Counted from the stretch's first letter, positions 32,147 through 45,221 are shown. The stretch: 64,000 nucleotides of DNA from Klebsormidium nitens (GCA_000708835.1 DF237292.1:1-64000); one strand, 5' to 3'. Translations and numbers: made by a program. Notes: generated from the letters alone by a model not told the origin.

Positions 32147-35100
32147 TCACTGCTCACTCATCTTTGCGATGGCTCGATTTAACTCCTGCATCCGCAGACG
32201 CCGAGGCATGACATCGTTAAGCTGCTCTGAGAAACTCAAATAAAATCGTCTTGACTGGCGAACAAGTGGGATAAAATACTTACACAAGCCGATTCTGCGG
32301 GGGAGAGACGCAAAGATGGACGCAATATGCATTCACCGGAATCACTACTCCCGGTAGGTAGAGGGGGCGGGGCATCCATACTGAGCGGGAATTACCTCAA
32401 TCAGATGCGCACGCCTTTGCACGAAGTCGTGACGCACAGGCACGTCGGCCCGCAGCTCCTGCAGCTCACTTGCCACATCAGTCCCCGCTTTCATCGTGGC
32501 CAGCCGGGCCGATACCATGGCAAGGATGCGCTGCTTTGGACCAAGGACGAGAGAACGGGTCAAACAGGCTCAAGAGGCCTCATGCGAGCAACTCCGCTGT
32601 GATTCAATATCCGATGATCACTGCCACTAGTGTATGACCCGGCGCACTTGCTGACAACCGGCTATAGGGACTGCTGAGTACTGATCAGGACGGTTTCCGG
32701 AGTGGAACGATTGCACGGAGACAGGAAACAGAGCCGGTTCGAACATCACAACTAATCATCTGGAATGTCCGCACTATCCACTCACCTCGACTTCGAGCAG
32801 CGCATCGTTGTACAATCGCGGCCGCTGGTCACTGTTCTCCTTCTCAACGCTGACGTCCTGCAATCAGTACTGACAACGTGGAGTCCATTCTCTGGTTTTC
32901 TATCCTTAGATCTGCTCGCATCTGGACCGAAAGTCCTCGAGCAATCATTTTCAAAGCCTTGCGCTTGGTTCTCCAACCAAGGTCAGCGCATTCGTATTAC
33001 CAGCTTGGAGTTTCTGCGGGTGTGCTTCTCCGCCCTGCAAAGGACGGAGCAATACATGTTGAACCGCGAGCGGGCGGAATAGACCAAGATCCGAGTAACG
33101 CCGGTACACAACAAGGTGCTGAGCACAAGACCGGGCCGAACTGCTACAATTTCGAGCACCGGTACAAAAACAAATTAATCACGTGCACAGTGTGCGACCT
33201 GCCCGTTAGGCGTCCTGCTACTCACCTCGGTTTCTTATACTTCTGGCGGTGCCCGCCGCGCTCGTCCTGGTTAGAAGAAGATGACACAATAAAAATCAGG
33301 CGTCATTCTCGACTCACGATTGAATCAAGTGGTTTCGAGGAAGAATGGACCCTCACCACTCCGTCGATTTCTTCTACAGGACTGATTTCGTTTTAAGACG
33401 CGCAATCGCTCCGCTAAAAGGAAGGTCTCTCTGGTCTTATTCAAGGATGCGCAGGGTCCAGCCCTACCTCGTCCTCGCGAAACGGCCTGCCCTCCGGCCG
33501 CGGACGTGGAGGGCGTCCCGCTGCAGATTTTTTAAACGAGGCGCCTTCCACATGTTCAGTAAGCACATCACATCAATAAGCACTCGAAGAGTGAATGAAC
33601 ACGTTAAGTTCGCGGTCCAAGGTGCTGAAGGCCTGCCATCACGGAAACCGATCCCCGAGAGTCGGGCCTTTCAGAAAGACGGGCAAGAATGGACTTACGC
33701 TCTCAGCGGTCCGAGTCCGGACGACGCAGCCCCGGCGTCCTGCGCTCGTAGTAGATGCGAAGGGCCTGAGATTTTTGCGTCTGATCAAGGTCATATACAT
33801 CCCTGTCGGCTCTATAACGAACTCGTTTCAGATGTGCGCTTGAACCGTGAAAACTTCTTCGAACGGAGGTTGGAACACAGACAGATCGGCGAAGCTCCTA
33901 TCTGGCGTAGTGAGAGTGCTCACCCTTTGAGCCTGCTCCTCTGGCGCGACAGAAAGGTTCCTGCAATCAAAATCCATACGTCTCAAGGAACAGAGGCACG
34001 TATGTCTGCTTTGTTGAAGGATTCTGAGGAAACAAACTTCTAGGCGCCTTATCGTCAAGAGACTTAGCGCGTTTGGCAGGAAAAACAGAGGTGCTCAGCT
34101 ATTGGACTCCCCACTTACACATGATTTTGAGCGACAGGCAACTGATCCACAGTGCTCTCGCCGCGCCTGCTGCAGTCGTGGGCCAAAGGGCCGTCAGCAG
34201 GGCTCCTAAGCTCATCGGAAGCAGTCATCATGAGAACTCTGCAAGCAGAAATGAACGAAGCATGTCAGAATTGCAAATTAATCGTCGCTGAAAATGCAGA
34301 CCGTCGTATAGCCCGCTCTGTCAAGGTCGATCAACAACCTGCTCCAGTTAGACGGCGATAAATTAAGGAAGCCTATAACGTCGAATGATGTAGCGGAACA
34401 TTCAAACTGACGGACTCCTCTACATTTTACATCGGAAACCCGAAACTCTTGAAGCGAAAGTCAACTTGTAAGCGTGCAAGCAAATTATCCACGCTCATGC
34501 AACAAAGAGGTATCTCCCAAGACTGTATTCCAACTGGGGCCAACGCGCAGAAGAGTGTGTCAATCGTGAACATCTTACAGAATTAGAGAACTGCACGACC
34601 TATTCCTTCCGCAGATGCTTGAAATTGGTACTTACTTTTTCAGCCGTCCAGAAGACGCCACTCCGGCGTCCTGCGGTCGCAGTGGAGAAGAAAGGGCTAG
34701 GTATTTTTGCGGTTAATCACAGAACGATTATGTCTCTGTCTGCTCACCAGCTAACCCTTTGAAGATGCACCTTTATGTAAACAGCATCCATAATCAGAGT
34801 CTGGCACTCAGTCAGCTCAAAGGAGGTCCTTTATGACTCAAAGCGAGTGCTCACCACTCCATTCTGCTTGTGCAGCGCGTCAAGAAGCCTCCTGCACTCG
34901 AAGGTCACATAGTTAGTGCTTAAAAGGCACTACGTGTCTGCTCTGATGAACAGACCTGTGCATGGAAGCAGCAACCAGGCGCCCTATCTTTCAAAGACGT
35001 AGCAAATTCAGGGGAAATCGAAGGTGCTCAGCTCTTTGACTCCAACTCGCAGGTGGTCTTGAGCAATGAACAACTGATCCACCCTGTTCTCGCCATACCC

Positions 35101-38100
35101 GGTGGAATTCGCAGAGTTGTAGTGGTTTGTGTTCGGCGTAAAAAGGCCGGTAGAAGTGCTCCTGTCCTTGTCGGTCGAGGTCATCGCAAGTTCTCTGAGC
35201 GGAGAGGAATGAAGCACGTCAGCATTACAGACGGTTCATCCTTGAACATGCGAACTGTTATCTTGGACGCTCGTGCTAGGTTTAATCCCCATACTGCTTC
35301 AATTAGATGGCAATGAATACAAGCATGAAGACGGACGCTCCAGCAGAGCAGTCATCTCGCTGCTCGTCGCAATACCTCACGAACAGAGTCATGAACGGCA
35401 TCTGCAGCTCTTGAAGCGTGATCTGAACTTAGAAAGCCAAAGTGTGCAACTGAAATCTGAACGACCATATAACGAAGAGATATTTCCCAACGGAATTTCA
35501 AAGTGGCAAATTTACTTGCAAGACCTCGAAGAAAAGCTTTTCCAAACGTTCAATAGCATGACCTGCTCTTGCCAGTGAGACGTGAGACGCCTCCAAACAT
35601 GTAAATTTTCAGGTTAGCGACTCACCGTTCGTAATAGATGCACACAATGTCATTCGCCTGGTCAATCTAGAACAGAAAGCTCAGACTCAAAGGTTTTACT
35701 CAGGATCTCAGAAGCAGACGTCTTCGAGATCCGACTTTGTGGAATCAAACCGTTGTCACGGCGCTTTGCAGAAAGAATGACGCAACAGTTTATGAAGAGG
35801 CTTCAAGTATACGGTGGTCTCTCGACGCACTGGAATGCCAGTCCTTGACCGCCAAGTGTTCATATGTACCCGGCCTCCAGTGAACCGTCCTGAATTGTGC
35901 CCAAAGTTCGGCGTCCGTTCGGCTCTCAAACGACTCGCAGACAGATTACAGTGATATTCGTTGAAGCTTTCCGACCTCGAATCAGCTAGGGCCTGTCCGC
36001 TGGAGGTCCAGCATACAGCATAAAACCCGTTTGGCTCTTGCGGCCGAGCCGAGGTATACTGACATTGTAAGCTGCAGTTCTTACAAGCGGCCGGCGCAGC
36101 CGATTAATCTAAAAGAGGTACCCATATGCTCCTCACATCAAGAGCCAGGCTAAAGTCGTCTTTGTAGTAACATCCCGAGCCGCACGCAGACGAATAACTA
36201 TGGTGGCTACAAACTTTCATTGATACTTAAAGAGCTATTTCAATGAATTGAGTGAGCATGCGGGGTTTGTTATCACGCGAGCCAAAAATTGACCTTGATC
36301 GGTTTCATGAACTTTCCGCAATCGTTCGTGGTAATTGAAACCAGCACACAGCACTTGCAGTCTAAGGTCGCAAATGCTGGAACTCTTCAAGACGCGACTC
36401 AAGTCGCTCCGGCCTTCTTGAATATTTCGTACGCTTCACATAGAAGCATTCTGAAATGTTGCGTGATTTGATCTTGAAATGTGCAGATGGCTGTCAATCC
36501 GGCCGAATCCAGATTCACGTGCAATGTGTCATGCCCCAATCACCTTCAAGACAAGAGCGGGTGCTCGGTTTTAACAGGAGTTTTCATGGTACTGAAATGA
36601 CTGCAGTACAAAGCAGACAGGCACTCTCAAGGTTTGAATGTATAAGGCATATGTCATGCTAGCCGCCAGCTATCATTTTCCTCAGAAATTATCCTCTTCT
36701 TCGGACTCTGCGTCCCAGAGATCACACACCCACGCTAGTGTAGGTTGAACGAAGTAGGGTTCAGCGACGTGAAGCGCGCGCCTTGAGCCGTCGTTCTGCG
36801 AGCCACAATGATGACGCTATCAACGAAGTGAGCAGGCAGGCGCCGGCAGAACGATATGTACTCATCCAGGACGTGAGAGAAAACATGGAAGCCACGTGGC
36901 AGAAGTGCATTGAATCCGGCTTGAAGAACATATGCAAGGCCGAAGCCAACGCATTGGGGTTTCATCGTGGAAGCGTGACCGAGCGCAACTCTGGTTGCAA
37001 GAATACCGTGCACGATGTAGCTTCTGTACCGGACTTTGATCAAGGACTTCTAGCCAGTAGAAATAAAAGCCTCACCGGCACGAAGCAGAGGCCCTCGCGG
37101 CTTGCAACCATCTTTCCGCCCCGCACTCTAAAGAGCGCCATCTGCATCGGTAAAGACACTTGTTGAAAAGGGCCTTCCCATGGCTTGGAAGCATTCGCAC
37201 AACCCCCTGGATGCATTACGAGAAGCTGGTGGACGAATGCGTCAATATGAATGCCCTAATTTCCAGATTGGCACTTTGGCAGGGGTCGCTCTTCGATATT
37301 GTTGTGGCTCTGTAAACGCGTTGCAGAATCAGCAACTGCGCTGCTGAACGAGTAAAAGTTCGGGGGACTGCCACCTCTTCGGGATCTTCCGCGGAACTTT
37401 CGCGGTCCTCCTCGACACTTCCTGCACAGATAGACAAATGAGCCTGAGAACGTGGAATTGACGAAACAATTGTGAGAAAAATCTGGCCAAGAACGTGGCG
37501 CTCCACCACAGGCCTTCCGCTGTTTCTTGAATGCTTTTCGTCTTGAGCGCCAGGAACGATGGAACGGTTGGGATGATTTCGATTGGACTGGATGGGGGTC
37601 CAGCATGTAAATGCATACAGTCCTCATTCTTGTCCCAGAATATGCAGCGAGTGAATTGGTATGAGAAGGCTCATGTGCAGTCCACTGCTTCAACTGCTGC
37701 GTTCTGCTTCATCTCGGGAGGTGGGACCTTCTCTTGGCGTGGGGTCTGCAAAACGGTAGGACAGTGCTAGTGACTCTGGTTGGGATAAAGCTTGACCAGC
37801 GTTAGCCACTGTTTGAAGGAGCTTCTGGAGGACAATCTTCCTTGCAATATCTGGATTGTAGACTCTAGTGACAACGACGAAGAGAAGCTAGAGCAGCTTA
37901 CCTTGACGTGCAGGGTTTGCCCAGAATATGCACGTGCCGTTGTCTCGCCTGATGCATACATCGAGAGAAGGTGAGCTACGACTGTGGGTGCGATCCACCC
38001 GGACTCTCAATTCATCAGACTGAAACAGCATACACGTGAACCCGTTGCGCAGAGGGACGCATGCATCTCTCATCAGGCATCAGCTTAAGAGTTGGAGAGG

Positions 38101-38872
38101 GGCGCACAAACATACATCTGCACAGGTGACAGCGACGCCTGTGGCCGGTTGATGGGGCATGCTCGGTGAGACAACTTGTGTCAATCATCCTATCCTGTCT
38201 GGATACAAGCCTGCGGGCCCTGGATGAAGATCGGGAAGCGGACTTGGAGAGGCCTGCTGATTTGCCGTCTTCTCGGCCAGCTTGTAGAACGCCTTACTGC
38301 ACAGGGACAGCTTACGAGTACCTGGGATCTCGAGAAGTCGCGTGAGGATCTCAGAGGGCAGCCCTTGCAGACGGCTCTCCATGCTCGGATCAGAGACCAG
38401 TTCCAATGTAGCTCGAGATTGGCGAGAGCCTGCGAAAGACTAATCTGCGTCAAAGGAGGAACCAATGGTCAGATCTTGCTCTCCAAGTTTAGCTTTCAGG
38501 CGGCATTACGAGAGGTCGATCATCGACTAGAGACTTTCGGTGTTCGTGCTCACTGTCCGTGCTCACTGTCTATCATCCGCGAGCGGTTTCCGGTCTGGAT
38601 CTGTTGATTCCTTATATGATAACGCCGGTACCTTAGTACACAGCCACTCTCCTCCAAGACTGATGTGAGCTTCATGACTTCATTTTGTGGTTCATGATGG
38701 TTATGTGCGGACTCGTGCAGTGGGGCGGAGAGTAAGCTCTGATCAATGATGATCTGACCTGTTCCTTGAGCATGACGAATTCCAGCCTGTGCACATTTAA
38801 GGAGAGTGGAAGGATGGGAGAGCTTGTTCTGGCCAGATCCAATTGCACACTCAAGAGCCCGTTCTGAGCAAC
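32147..38872 (-). CDS. Multi-exon gene of unknown function, incomplete model
   Basis: Several exon-like blocks on the minus strand have good splice borders, but I could not assemble one continuous frame. From the 5' side: 38872-38759 (LLSVQLDLARTSSPILPLSL); about 38440-38340 (LVSDPSMESRLQGLPSEILT); about 38020-37912 (DELRVRVDRTHSRSSPSLDV); about 35675-35630 (DQANDIVCIYYER); about 33260-33220 (DERGGHRQKYKK); about 32867-32796 (RPRLYNDALLEVE); about 32545-32391 (ILAMVSARLATMKAGTDVAS); and a last exon near 32250-32147 ending NRAIAKMSEQ. The end is helical and charged, like a coiled coil; the early blocks look beta-rich. LPSEILTRLLEI resembles an F-box core, but that exon ends at a donor in its middle, so I do not call it one. 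More than one gene is possible. The middle carries the tandem duplication described separately. Confidence 0.4.
33690..35300. repeat. Diverged tandem duplication, unit about 931 bp
   Basis: Three anchor blocks recur at a constant offset: CCGGCGTCCTGCG at 33732 and 34663 (931), TGTCTGCT at 34003 and 34935 (932), and AGGTGCTCAGCT at 34089 and 35022 (933). Sequence around them is recognisably similar but clearly diverged. The unit includes an exon-like block on the minus strand (IYYERRTP); its second copy (HCDRRTP) has lost much of it. A partial third copy of the exon edge lies near 35617-35640 (IYYER). Confidence 0.75.
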
Positions 38873-39236
38873 CTGGACAGTGGAGATGCGGCCTCTGTTG
38901 ATTAAGAAGTGGTTGAAGAGTTTGTTCCAGGACTCACCGCTTGGTTCTGAGGTGGACTAGACGCTGCACTTTCTTTCTTGCGCGACTTGTCAAGAGTATC
39001 AGGAAAGCCCCTGAATCACCGCCACTCTCTGAAATCTTCGAGGGGTCTTCGCATATCTCAGAGCCTCGATCGGTGCGAATATCAGAAGAAGTTATTCTTT
39101 AGCAGAACTCTTCCTCGATGCCACGAAGCTTCGATGCAGATGTGCACCCTTGTCAATGCTCGAAATACCATGTGCAGGTTCGGATGACGACCAAGACGAT
39201 TGAACTGTTGAAATCTTCAGTCAACGGGGCAGTAAT

Positions 39237-39620
39237 TGTTCTAGCAAAGACTGCACTAGTGGCTAGTAATATTCTAGCACATGCAAAATGTGTCAGAGAA
39301 AACAACACCGATGCGCACTGCAACGTCTGCTCTAACGTTGTCTTACTGAATGTCGTGTTTGCTACAGCGTTTCGACCCAACTAACACTACCCGATTTTCT
39401 GCTGCGGCTCTGCAGCTCTGTTTGCTAGAACATGACGATCCTTTTGCTAGAACATGGCTCCGTTTCTACTCAGGATTGCTAATGAATGCGTTGTGAGTTT
39501 CCCAGACACTCGCATTGCTAGAACATATCCAAACAATATTAACATCTAAATTCTGAATCTAATACGCTACCGTCCTATCTTGTAAATGGTCATGCTAGAA
39601 CAATGATTCTTGCTAGAACG
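39237..39620. repeat. Cluster of the 10-bp motif TGCTAGAACA
   Basis: Exact direct copies lie at 39423, 39445, 39516 and 39593, with a one-base variant at 39611 (TGCTAGAACG). An exact inverted copy is at 39237-39246 and a variant inverted copy at 39271-39279. Spacing is irregular and the sequence between copies is unrelated, so this is not a simple tandem repeat. The cluster ends about 160 bp from the tRNA-Ser gene. Confidence 0.8.
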
Positions 39621-39779
39621 TTGGTTTGGCAGAACAGCGAGCGCCATTTTCGGTATATTTAATAATAGTATATTACATCGTTTGCCAGCGGCTCAGCTTT
39701 CAGAAGGTCGATGCTGTTTCCCACACCCAAAAACCTCGTCAAAAGAAGAAGAAGAAGGGGGAGGGGGAAAAAAAATACG

Positions 39780-39861
39780 CGTAATCGGCAGGATTCGAAC
39801 CTGCGCAGGCAGAGCCTACTAGATTTCTAGTCTAGCCCCTTAACCGCTCGGGCACGATTAC
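39780..39861 (-). tRNA. trnS-AGA: tRNA-Ser (anticodon AGA)
   Basis: On the minus strand a full class II tRNA is visible. The 7-bp acceptor stem is GTAATCG with CGATTAC, and the discriminator is G as in eukaryotic tRNA-Ser. The A-box TGCCCGAGCGGTTAAGG is typical of serine tRNAs. The anticodon arm CTAGA, loop CTAGAAA, TCTAG gives anticodon AGA, followed by a long variable arm. The T arm CAGG TTCGAAT CCTG contains the B-box GGTTCGAATCC. No intron is present. A run of eight T follows directly on the coding strand and would end Pol III transcription. Confidence 0.95.
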
Positions 39862-39958
39862 CCGGGAGTGCCAGCTGCGGGACTTTTACAATTATGTATT
39901 AGCATACTAGGAGCCGTGCCCGGTTCAGTCCGCCGCCGGCGATCCTCAACATTCAAAG

Positions 39959-40100
39959 CGGGGGGGCTGCCGCCCCCCCGAGCCCCCCGGCTCTCCACCT
40001 GGCGGCCCCCGGGGGCTCCATCAAGCACCCCACCGTGACTGTCGGAACACTGTAGGTACGGTACGCGCGCGACCGCGATCTCGCGCGCGCAAGCGCAGAC
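39959..40100. other. GC-rich hairpins upstream of the type I membrane protein gene
   Basis: At 39959-39980 the arms CGGGGGGGC and GCCCCCCCG pair perfectly over a TGCC loop. Further G/C runs (GAGCCCCCCGGCTC and GGCCCCCGGGGGC) follow to about 40019. Near 40062-40095 there is a CG-rich palindromic stretch (GCGCGCGACC ... CTCGCGCGCGC). It lies between the tRNA and the next gene and may be part of a promoter or 5'UTR. Confidence 0.5.
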
Positions 40101-40198
40101 ATGATCGTCTCATGTGCATGGTGAATTACAGATCAGATTCAGAATCACAATCGACTAATTGCACGTACAAGGGCTGCAGCGAAAGGGGCGCCGGCGCC

Positions 40199-43100
40199 AT
40201 GGATTCTGTGGGGAGGAGCTTGGTGCTTCTATGTCTGGTCTTCTTGGGATCAATGCAGCTTGCAGCCGGGGATCTTATCCGTATTGTGGACAGCAGTCGT
40301 AGGACGTTTCTAAAGCATAGCGCAGAAGTAAGTCTGATCCAGAATTGCAGAGCATTAATTTTTGGTTCTATCTTTTCACTCGTGCCCCAGTGATTGCACT
40401 TTGAGCAGCTCTTCTTGGTGCAATCTCGCTGCTGATTCGCACTGCTCTTCCTTGCTTTACTACCTTGATTGGATTTGTTGGCTGTTATCTTTCCTGCACT
40501 TTCAAATCACTACCTGCTTGCCATTGGCTATGCCGTGCTTGGGCAGCTTGCGTCGTCTCAAGATGTGGATCGAATTTCTGATATCCTTGTTCGAAAACTC
40601 TTCTGAAGGTCTCAGCCATCAGCGCACATGATGTCACAGCTGCAACCGCAGCGCTTTTGGGGCTTCGACCCCTTGGCAGTGTGGACGCTGACATAAGCAA
40701 GAAGGTATGCCTCAGCTGATTTTCTGCTTTGACTTTTCCTTCAGTAAAACATACAGCGTTGTGATTTGTACACTTCAAAGGATTTGATGTTTAAGAAGCG
40801 CCTTCCTGTACGCCTGCCCCCAACAGAAGTGACAGGCCAGCTTGCAGCAATTGAAGACTTGGATCCTATCAGGCTACATTTGCTGTCACTTGCTCCATGA
40901 AGATCAGCGGTCTCATGCGAACTGGGCAGCATTTGGGTTTACTACAATCTTTTTGTCCCCTCTGCAGCTGAACACAATGTTGAGTGATGATGCTTTCAGC
41001 CGGCCGCAAGCGGTGTTGGCAATCTCCCTGCTCGGCGCAAACAGAGGTATGTTCGTCAGTCTCTCTCCTCGCGTCAGATATCATTTCGATTGTTGTAGCT
41101 GTTTTGAGACACATATTGATAAATTCGGGTTTGTGTTTCATTTGAAAGCAAAAGCATACATTTTTTAGTTGAAGATTTGAAGCTTTCTTGTTGGCTCGAT
41201 GAGTGTTGGTGAGAAGTCAACATCCCTCTTGTCTCCCAGTACCCAAGCTCGAAGCAAACACCTGAGGTTGGCGCAAGCTCTGGTGAAGCAGTGCATGCGG
41301 CCTTACTGCAAGACTTTCACCAATCTCTTACACAAGTATCACAGCGTATGTGCACTGTGTACTAGGTTCAAGTGCTGACGGTCTCCTTCCCCACTGCAGA
41401 CGAGCTGACTGCACTTGAGGCTTGGGAGCGGCCAGGCCAGACCCGCTTCCTGGCCAACTCCTCGGCGCTGCAGCTGGGCCAGGCCTTCAGCCGCCTCACT
41501 GGGGCATCGCCTGAACTGGCACAGGAGCTTGTCCTGGACTTTGGCAAGGGCTCTGCGCTGGATGCTGCGACGCTGGATGAGGCTCTTGAGAGTCTGGTGA
41601 GCGAAGAGAGCCTTGACCTCCGAACGTCTGTTCCTTCACCCTAGGGCATCTGTGCACCCAGTCTTCTATGCTCTGTGGGGTTCTCCTGGAGCGTTGTCGG
41701 ATGTAGACTAATGGTAGCCTGCTATTCTTGTTGTTAAAACAATTGTTCTGGAAGTCGACAATTGTAATGTCTGGACTTCTATCTGAAGAAGTGTCATGTC
41801 TGGAACATCGCTCGCTGCGTTGTTGTAAAGCCAAAGGAGCGTTGTTGCCAAATCATAAACCAATAAGTGGTGCCTGACATCGTTTCCTTATTGTTGTCCG
41901 GAACAGGCGGCAGCTTCCGGAGCATCATATGTGCGCGGCTCGGTTCCCGCATCAGGGAAACTGACAGTGCCCCTGGCGGATGGGGAGTCAGCACACCTTG
42001 ACCTGACGCAGGTGGGAGTCCTGCGCAATTGCAGAAGTAGTGCTGACATGGCGTTCCATGGCGTCCTTTGGCTTGCGCACATAGCAGATTCGCCCTTCAA
42101 AGCCCACATGGTCCTCCTCGTCCGGCCCCATTAACTAGATGTGCTGTTCGAACCTTGACTTTTGCTCATCAGAACAGGTGAAGGGACACCAGGATTCATG
42201 TGGAAGAAGGTACTAAACCACTGTTTCGAGCTTCGTATGCTCTGACGCACCGCTGACCTGACGATCAGCTGAGAGTTGCGCTTCTGTGCAATCCATGTAG
42301 GATGCGGATTACCTTTTGGCGACGGAGTTGGCGCACCTTGAGAAGGCGGTCCAAATGCTGGCAGTAGCTGCCGACAAGCGGCAATTGCTGACTGCCACGG
42401 TCCAGGGTATCCAAGTGCGGCACGGTTTTGCTCTTTCCATGCACATGTTGCTAGTCGCACTGCAGGTGTACCTTAAAGAGGTACTGGCTGACAGGCCAGA
42501 TGGCACGAATGGTTCGTTCATGCTTATCGCACGTTGTGCTCAATTCCCTGGCTTTGTAAAGCCCTGAAAAGACCCAGAAGACCCAAAAGACTTGATAAGC
42601 CTAGTCCGAAGTGAACGCCTTGATCACATTGGTCTCGTTACGAGAAACATCTCATGTGAGAGTGAGCTCATTATGGTGTTCCGGCCGCAGCTCGTCAAGC
42701 TGACGTATGGGTCGGAGTCGAAGACAGCGTCGGCTGCCGTGTCGCTGGTACTGAAGACACTGGAGCGCGTCCTCGAGTCGCTCGACACAACGTTTGGGGG
42801 TGAGCGCAAGCCTGGCCTTGCTTGATGACCGGTAAACCATTGTTCGTGCCTCCAAAACGCAAGTCGGGCCTGCCTTCATGCCCAGCATTCGCTTTCTGGC
42901 TTGAATACAATGCACACTTTCGCTCTATCCCGTTTCTGAGTTTGCAAGTCTCTGGCCGCTGTGACTACACCGGGATGAAGATAAATGCGGCACCTCGTAT
43001 CCGGCCCTTGGCTTTCGTTTCTGGCCCTTCGCTCCTTTCACACTGCTGAAGAGACCCACTTTCTTCTAACAAAGTTTCATGGGTCGGGCCCATAATTCTT

Positions 43101-43576
43101 CTGCAGGCAAGCTGGTTATGCTGCTCAGCGTGTTCGAGCAAGTTCCCCAAGTTTCCGACGACGGGACTGCAACGGTTGCCGCACGCATCGGAGGAGCAGC
43201 GTCCAAGCGGAGGGAGTTGCTGGGGGCAGGCGCGGTGCCGGGAGTGCCCGGAGCGGACATCATTGCTGCGTATGTTCTCGTCAACAGGAGCGTCGCGTGG
43301 GGAGTGGGCATTCTGCTCATCATCTTCACGATTGTGACGGTGAGCAAGTTTGGTCATCTAGGATCGTCTGCTTCGGGAGGACTTCCGCTGGGATGGCCAC
43401 ATGGCTTGAATATGTATCTTTCAGCCTGTGGACTTTTCATGGTCACCGTGTGCCAACGTAGACACCCAAGTGGCAAGCTTACGCTGGTCCATTGGTCGTC
43501 CTTGCAGGTATTGGCTCTTGTCTGCATGCCACTTACGAAGGACACTCTTCTTTACTCTCGTGCAAAGATTGATTGA
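40199..43576 (+). CDS. Plant type I membrane protein of unknown function (signal peptide, one C-terminal TM)
   Basis: The ATG at 40199 opens a signal peptide (SLVLLCLVFLGSMQLAAG). Exons: 40199-40327, 40609-40704, 40968-41046, about 41271-41346, about 41400-41598, about 41908-42011, about 42301-42410, about 42655-42800, about 43104-43339, 43509-43576. The luminal part has TAATAALLGLRPLGSVDADI and LNTMLSDDAFSRPQAVLAI. These match the conserved start of a plant family in which a short repeat region precedes SKLNEVL..PF.RPRAV. A membrane span (VAWGVGILLIIFTIVT) runs into the last exon, whose ending MPLTKDTLLYSRAKID is the conserved cytosolic tail of that family. I believe it is the DUF7794 family, but the number is from memory. 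The position suggests a secretory-pathway or endomembrane protein. The 41598-42655 exons are less certain than the ends. Confidence 0.8.
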
Positions 43577-45221
43577 TCGACGACGAACAATATGCAATGC
43601 CATTGTAAACGTTGAATGATCGAACTAGGTGTCCTCTCAATACTTACAATCATTAGACTTTTGACAATTGTTGTCCCTCCGAAGCAAGAACACTATGTGC
43701 TGATGGAAGATGTGCATCCTTTTATCGACCGCCAAATGGCCATTTAAAGGCTGTCCTTGTCGTCAGGTGTATGTGTACACCTTGCAAACTGGAAAGCCAT
43801 TAATGAAACGTGACTCTCAAAGGGAGATAGATTGGTGGGTCACTCGGGCAAGATGCGCATAGACATAGTTACAGCAATGTATGTGCCATACTTGTACGGT
43901 ATGCACGATGGGCACGATGTTTGCTTACACTGGGTCCCTCGCTTGAGGGATGATTCACTGACAACATAAAGAAGTGCAGCCATGCGGCCATGCCCATGCA
44001 TGTTGGTACGTACAGCGACCGTCTTCGAATTTCGAAAGGTCATTAAAGTTTGCACTGATGCTTAATTTAATAGTAGCGCCACCGTTCGCAAGCTCAGTTG
44101 TCATCTTAGCATGGTTCTGACCGGTCTAGTTGCTCGACGTACGGCTGCTTCAAATTTGCGCAACACCGTCGATAAGAAAATCACACATGCGATCTAGGAC
44201 GTCACCTCCAACACCGTCTCACTTACCAGTCGAACGTCGATGGATCCTATCCGACGGTTGTAGGTCCATTCCGCTTGGATCTCCTGATCGATCGGGTCAG
44301 ATAATCTGTTGACCACGGTTTGACTTGTGATTTGCAGCTGGGCCCAGCTGGCGTCTACACCGGTGACAGTCTTCAGTCTACACTACAGGGGGCATTTTTA
44401 GGTGGCTCCCAAAGGGGCGCCAACTTGAAATCCCTGGGCAGCAAATGCTCGCATACACACACAGAGAGAAGTTGAACGCCTGAGTCTGTAACTCGTAGTT
44501 TCAAGGGCGCTGTGCTTGGGCTTGTTTGAAGAAGGTTGAGCGATTGCTTGAGCTGGGTAGCATAGGCGAGCTTTCGTGTGCATGCACACGCCTCGTGTCC
44601 TTGGTGGATTTCCAGGAACGTCCTCCTGAAGAGGAAGGAAATTGAGGGCATAACAAAGGTTTGAACATTAGGAGCTGGAAGTAGTGTAAGGACTTGTTTC
44701 ACAAGGCAGACACCCGGCTTATGGCACAGAGGGAAGGTGCACCCGTCGCGGGTGGAGGGACCAGGTGAGATTCTCAAGCAGCGGAGGCTTGTTTAACGGC
44801 TTAGGCCGAGGCTTTGGCATCAAGGCATGAGAGCGATTCTATCGTTGTTTGCCCAAGAAGTCCTGACTAGCATGCACACATCAAACTTATAGCCACAAGC
44901 TCCTTCCATCTACTTTTACCCCACTGTTGAACGGCAAGAGAGCATTGCAAAAAGTGGATCGTCTTACAAGGCCCCTTATGGGGAATGGTCGTTGCCTCTC
45001 AACTAAATACAAAACCCTATATCCGTTCTCATAAAGGACTTGAAGCCAATGCATTCGAGTCTCTCATCCCTGGTCTCAAAGTTGGAGCTGTTCTAAAGAC
45101 TTAAAGCTTTTTGTGCAGCCCCTCTCATCAGTGAACATGGAGTCGGTCATTTGGAGTTGCTCATTGTGATTCAACCTCTAAATTTGCAGCTGTTCTTGAG
45201 ACTGAATTTTGTTCTGTGCAG
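43577..45221. other. Intergenic region, probably holding the PP2C first exon
   Basis: The next gene lacks its start, so its first coding exon (about 25-30 residues in relatives) should lie here or be interrupted by a long intron. I could not identify it with confidence. No other gene or RNA was recognised. Confidence 0.4.

Noticed and set aside
38340-38440. F-box domain (LPSEILTRLLEI)
   Set aside because: The exon ends at a splice donor in the middle of the would-be domain and the continuation in frame is intron-like. The similarity is too short.
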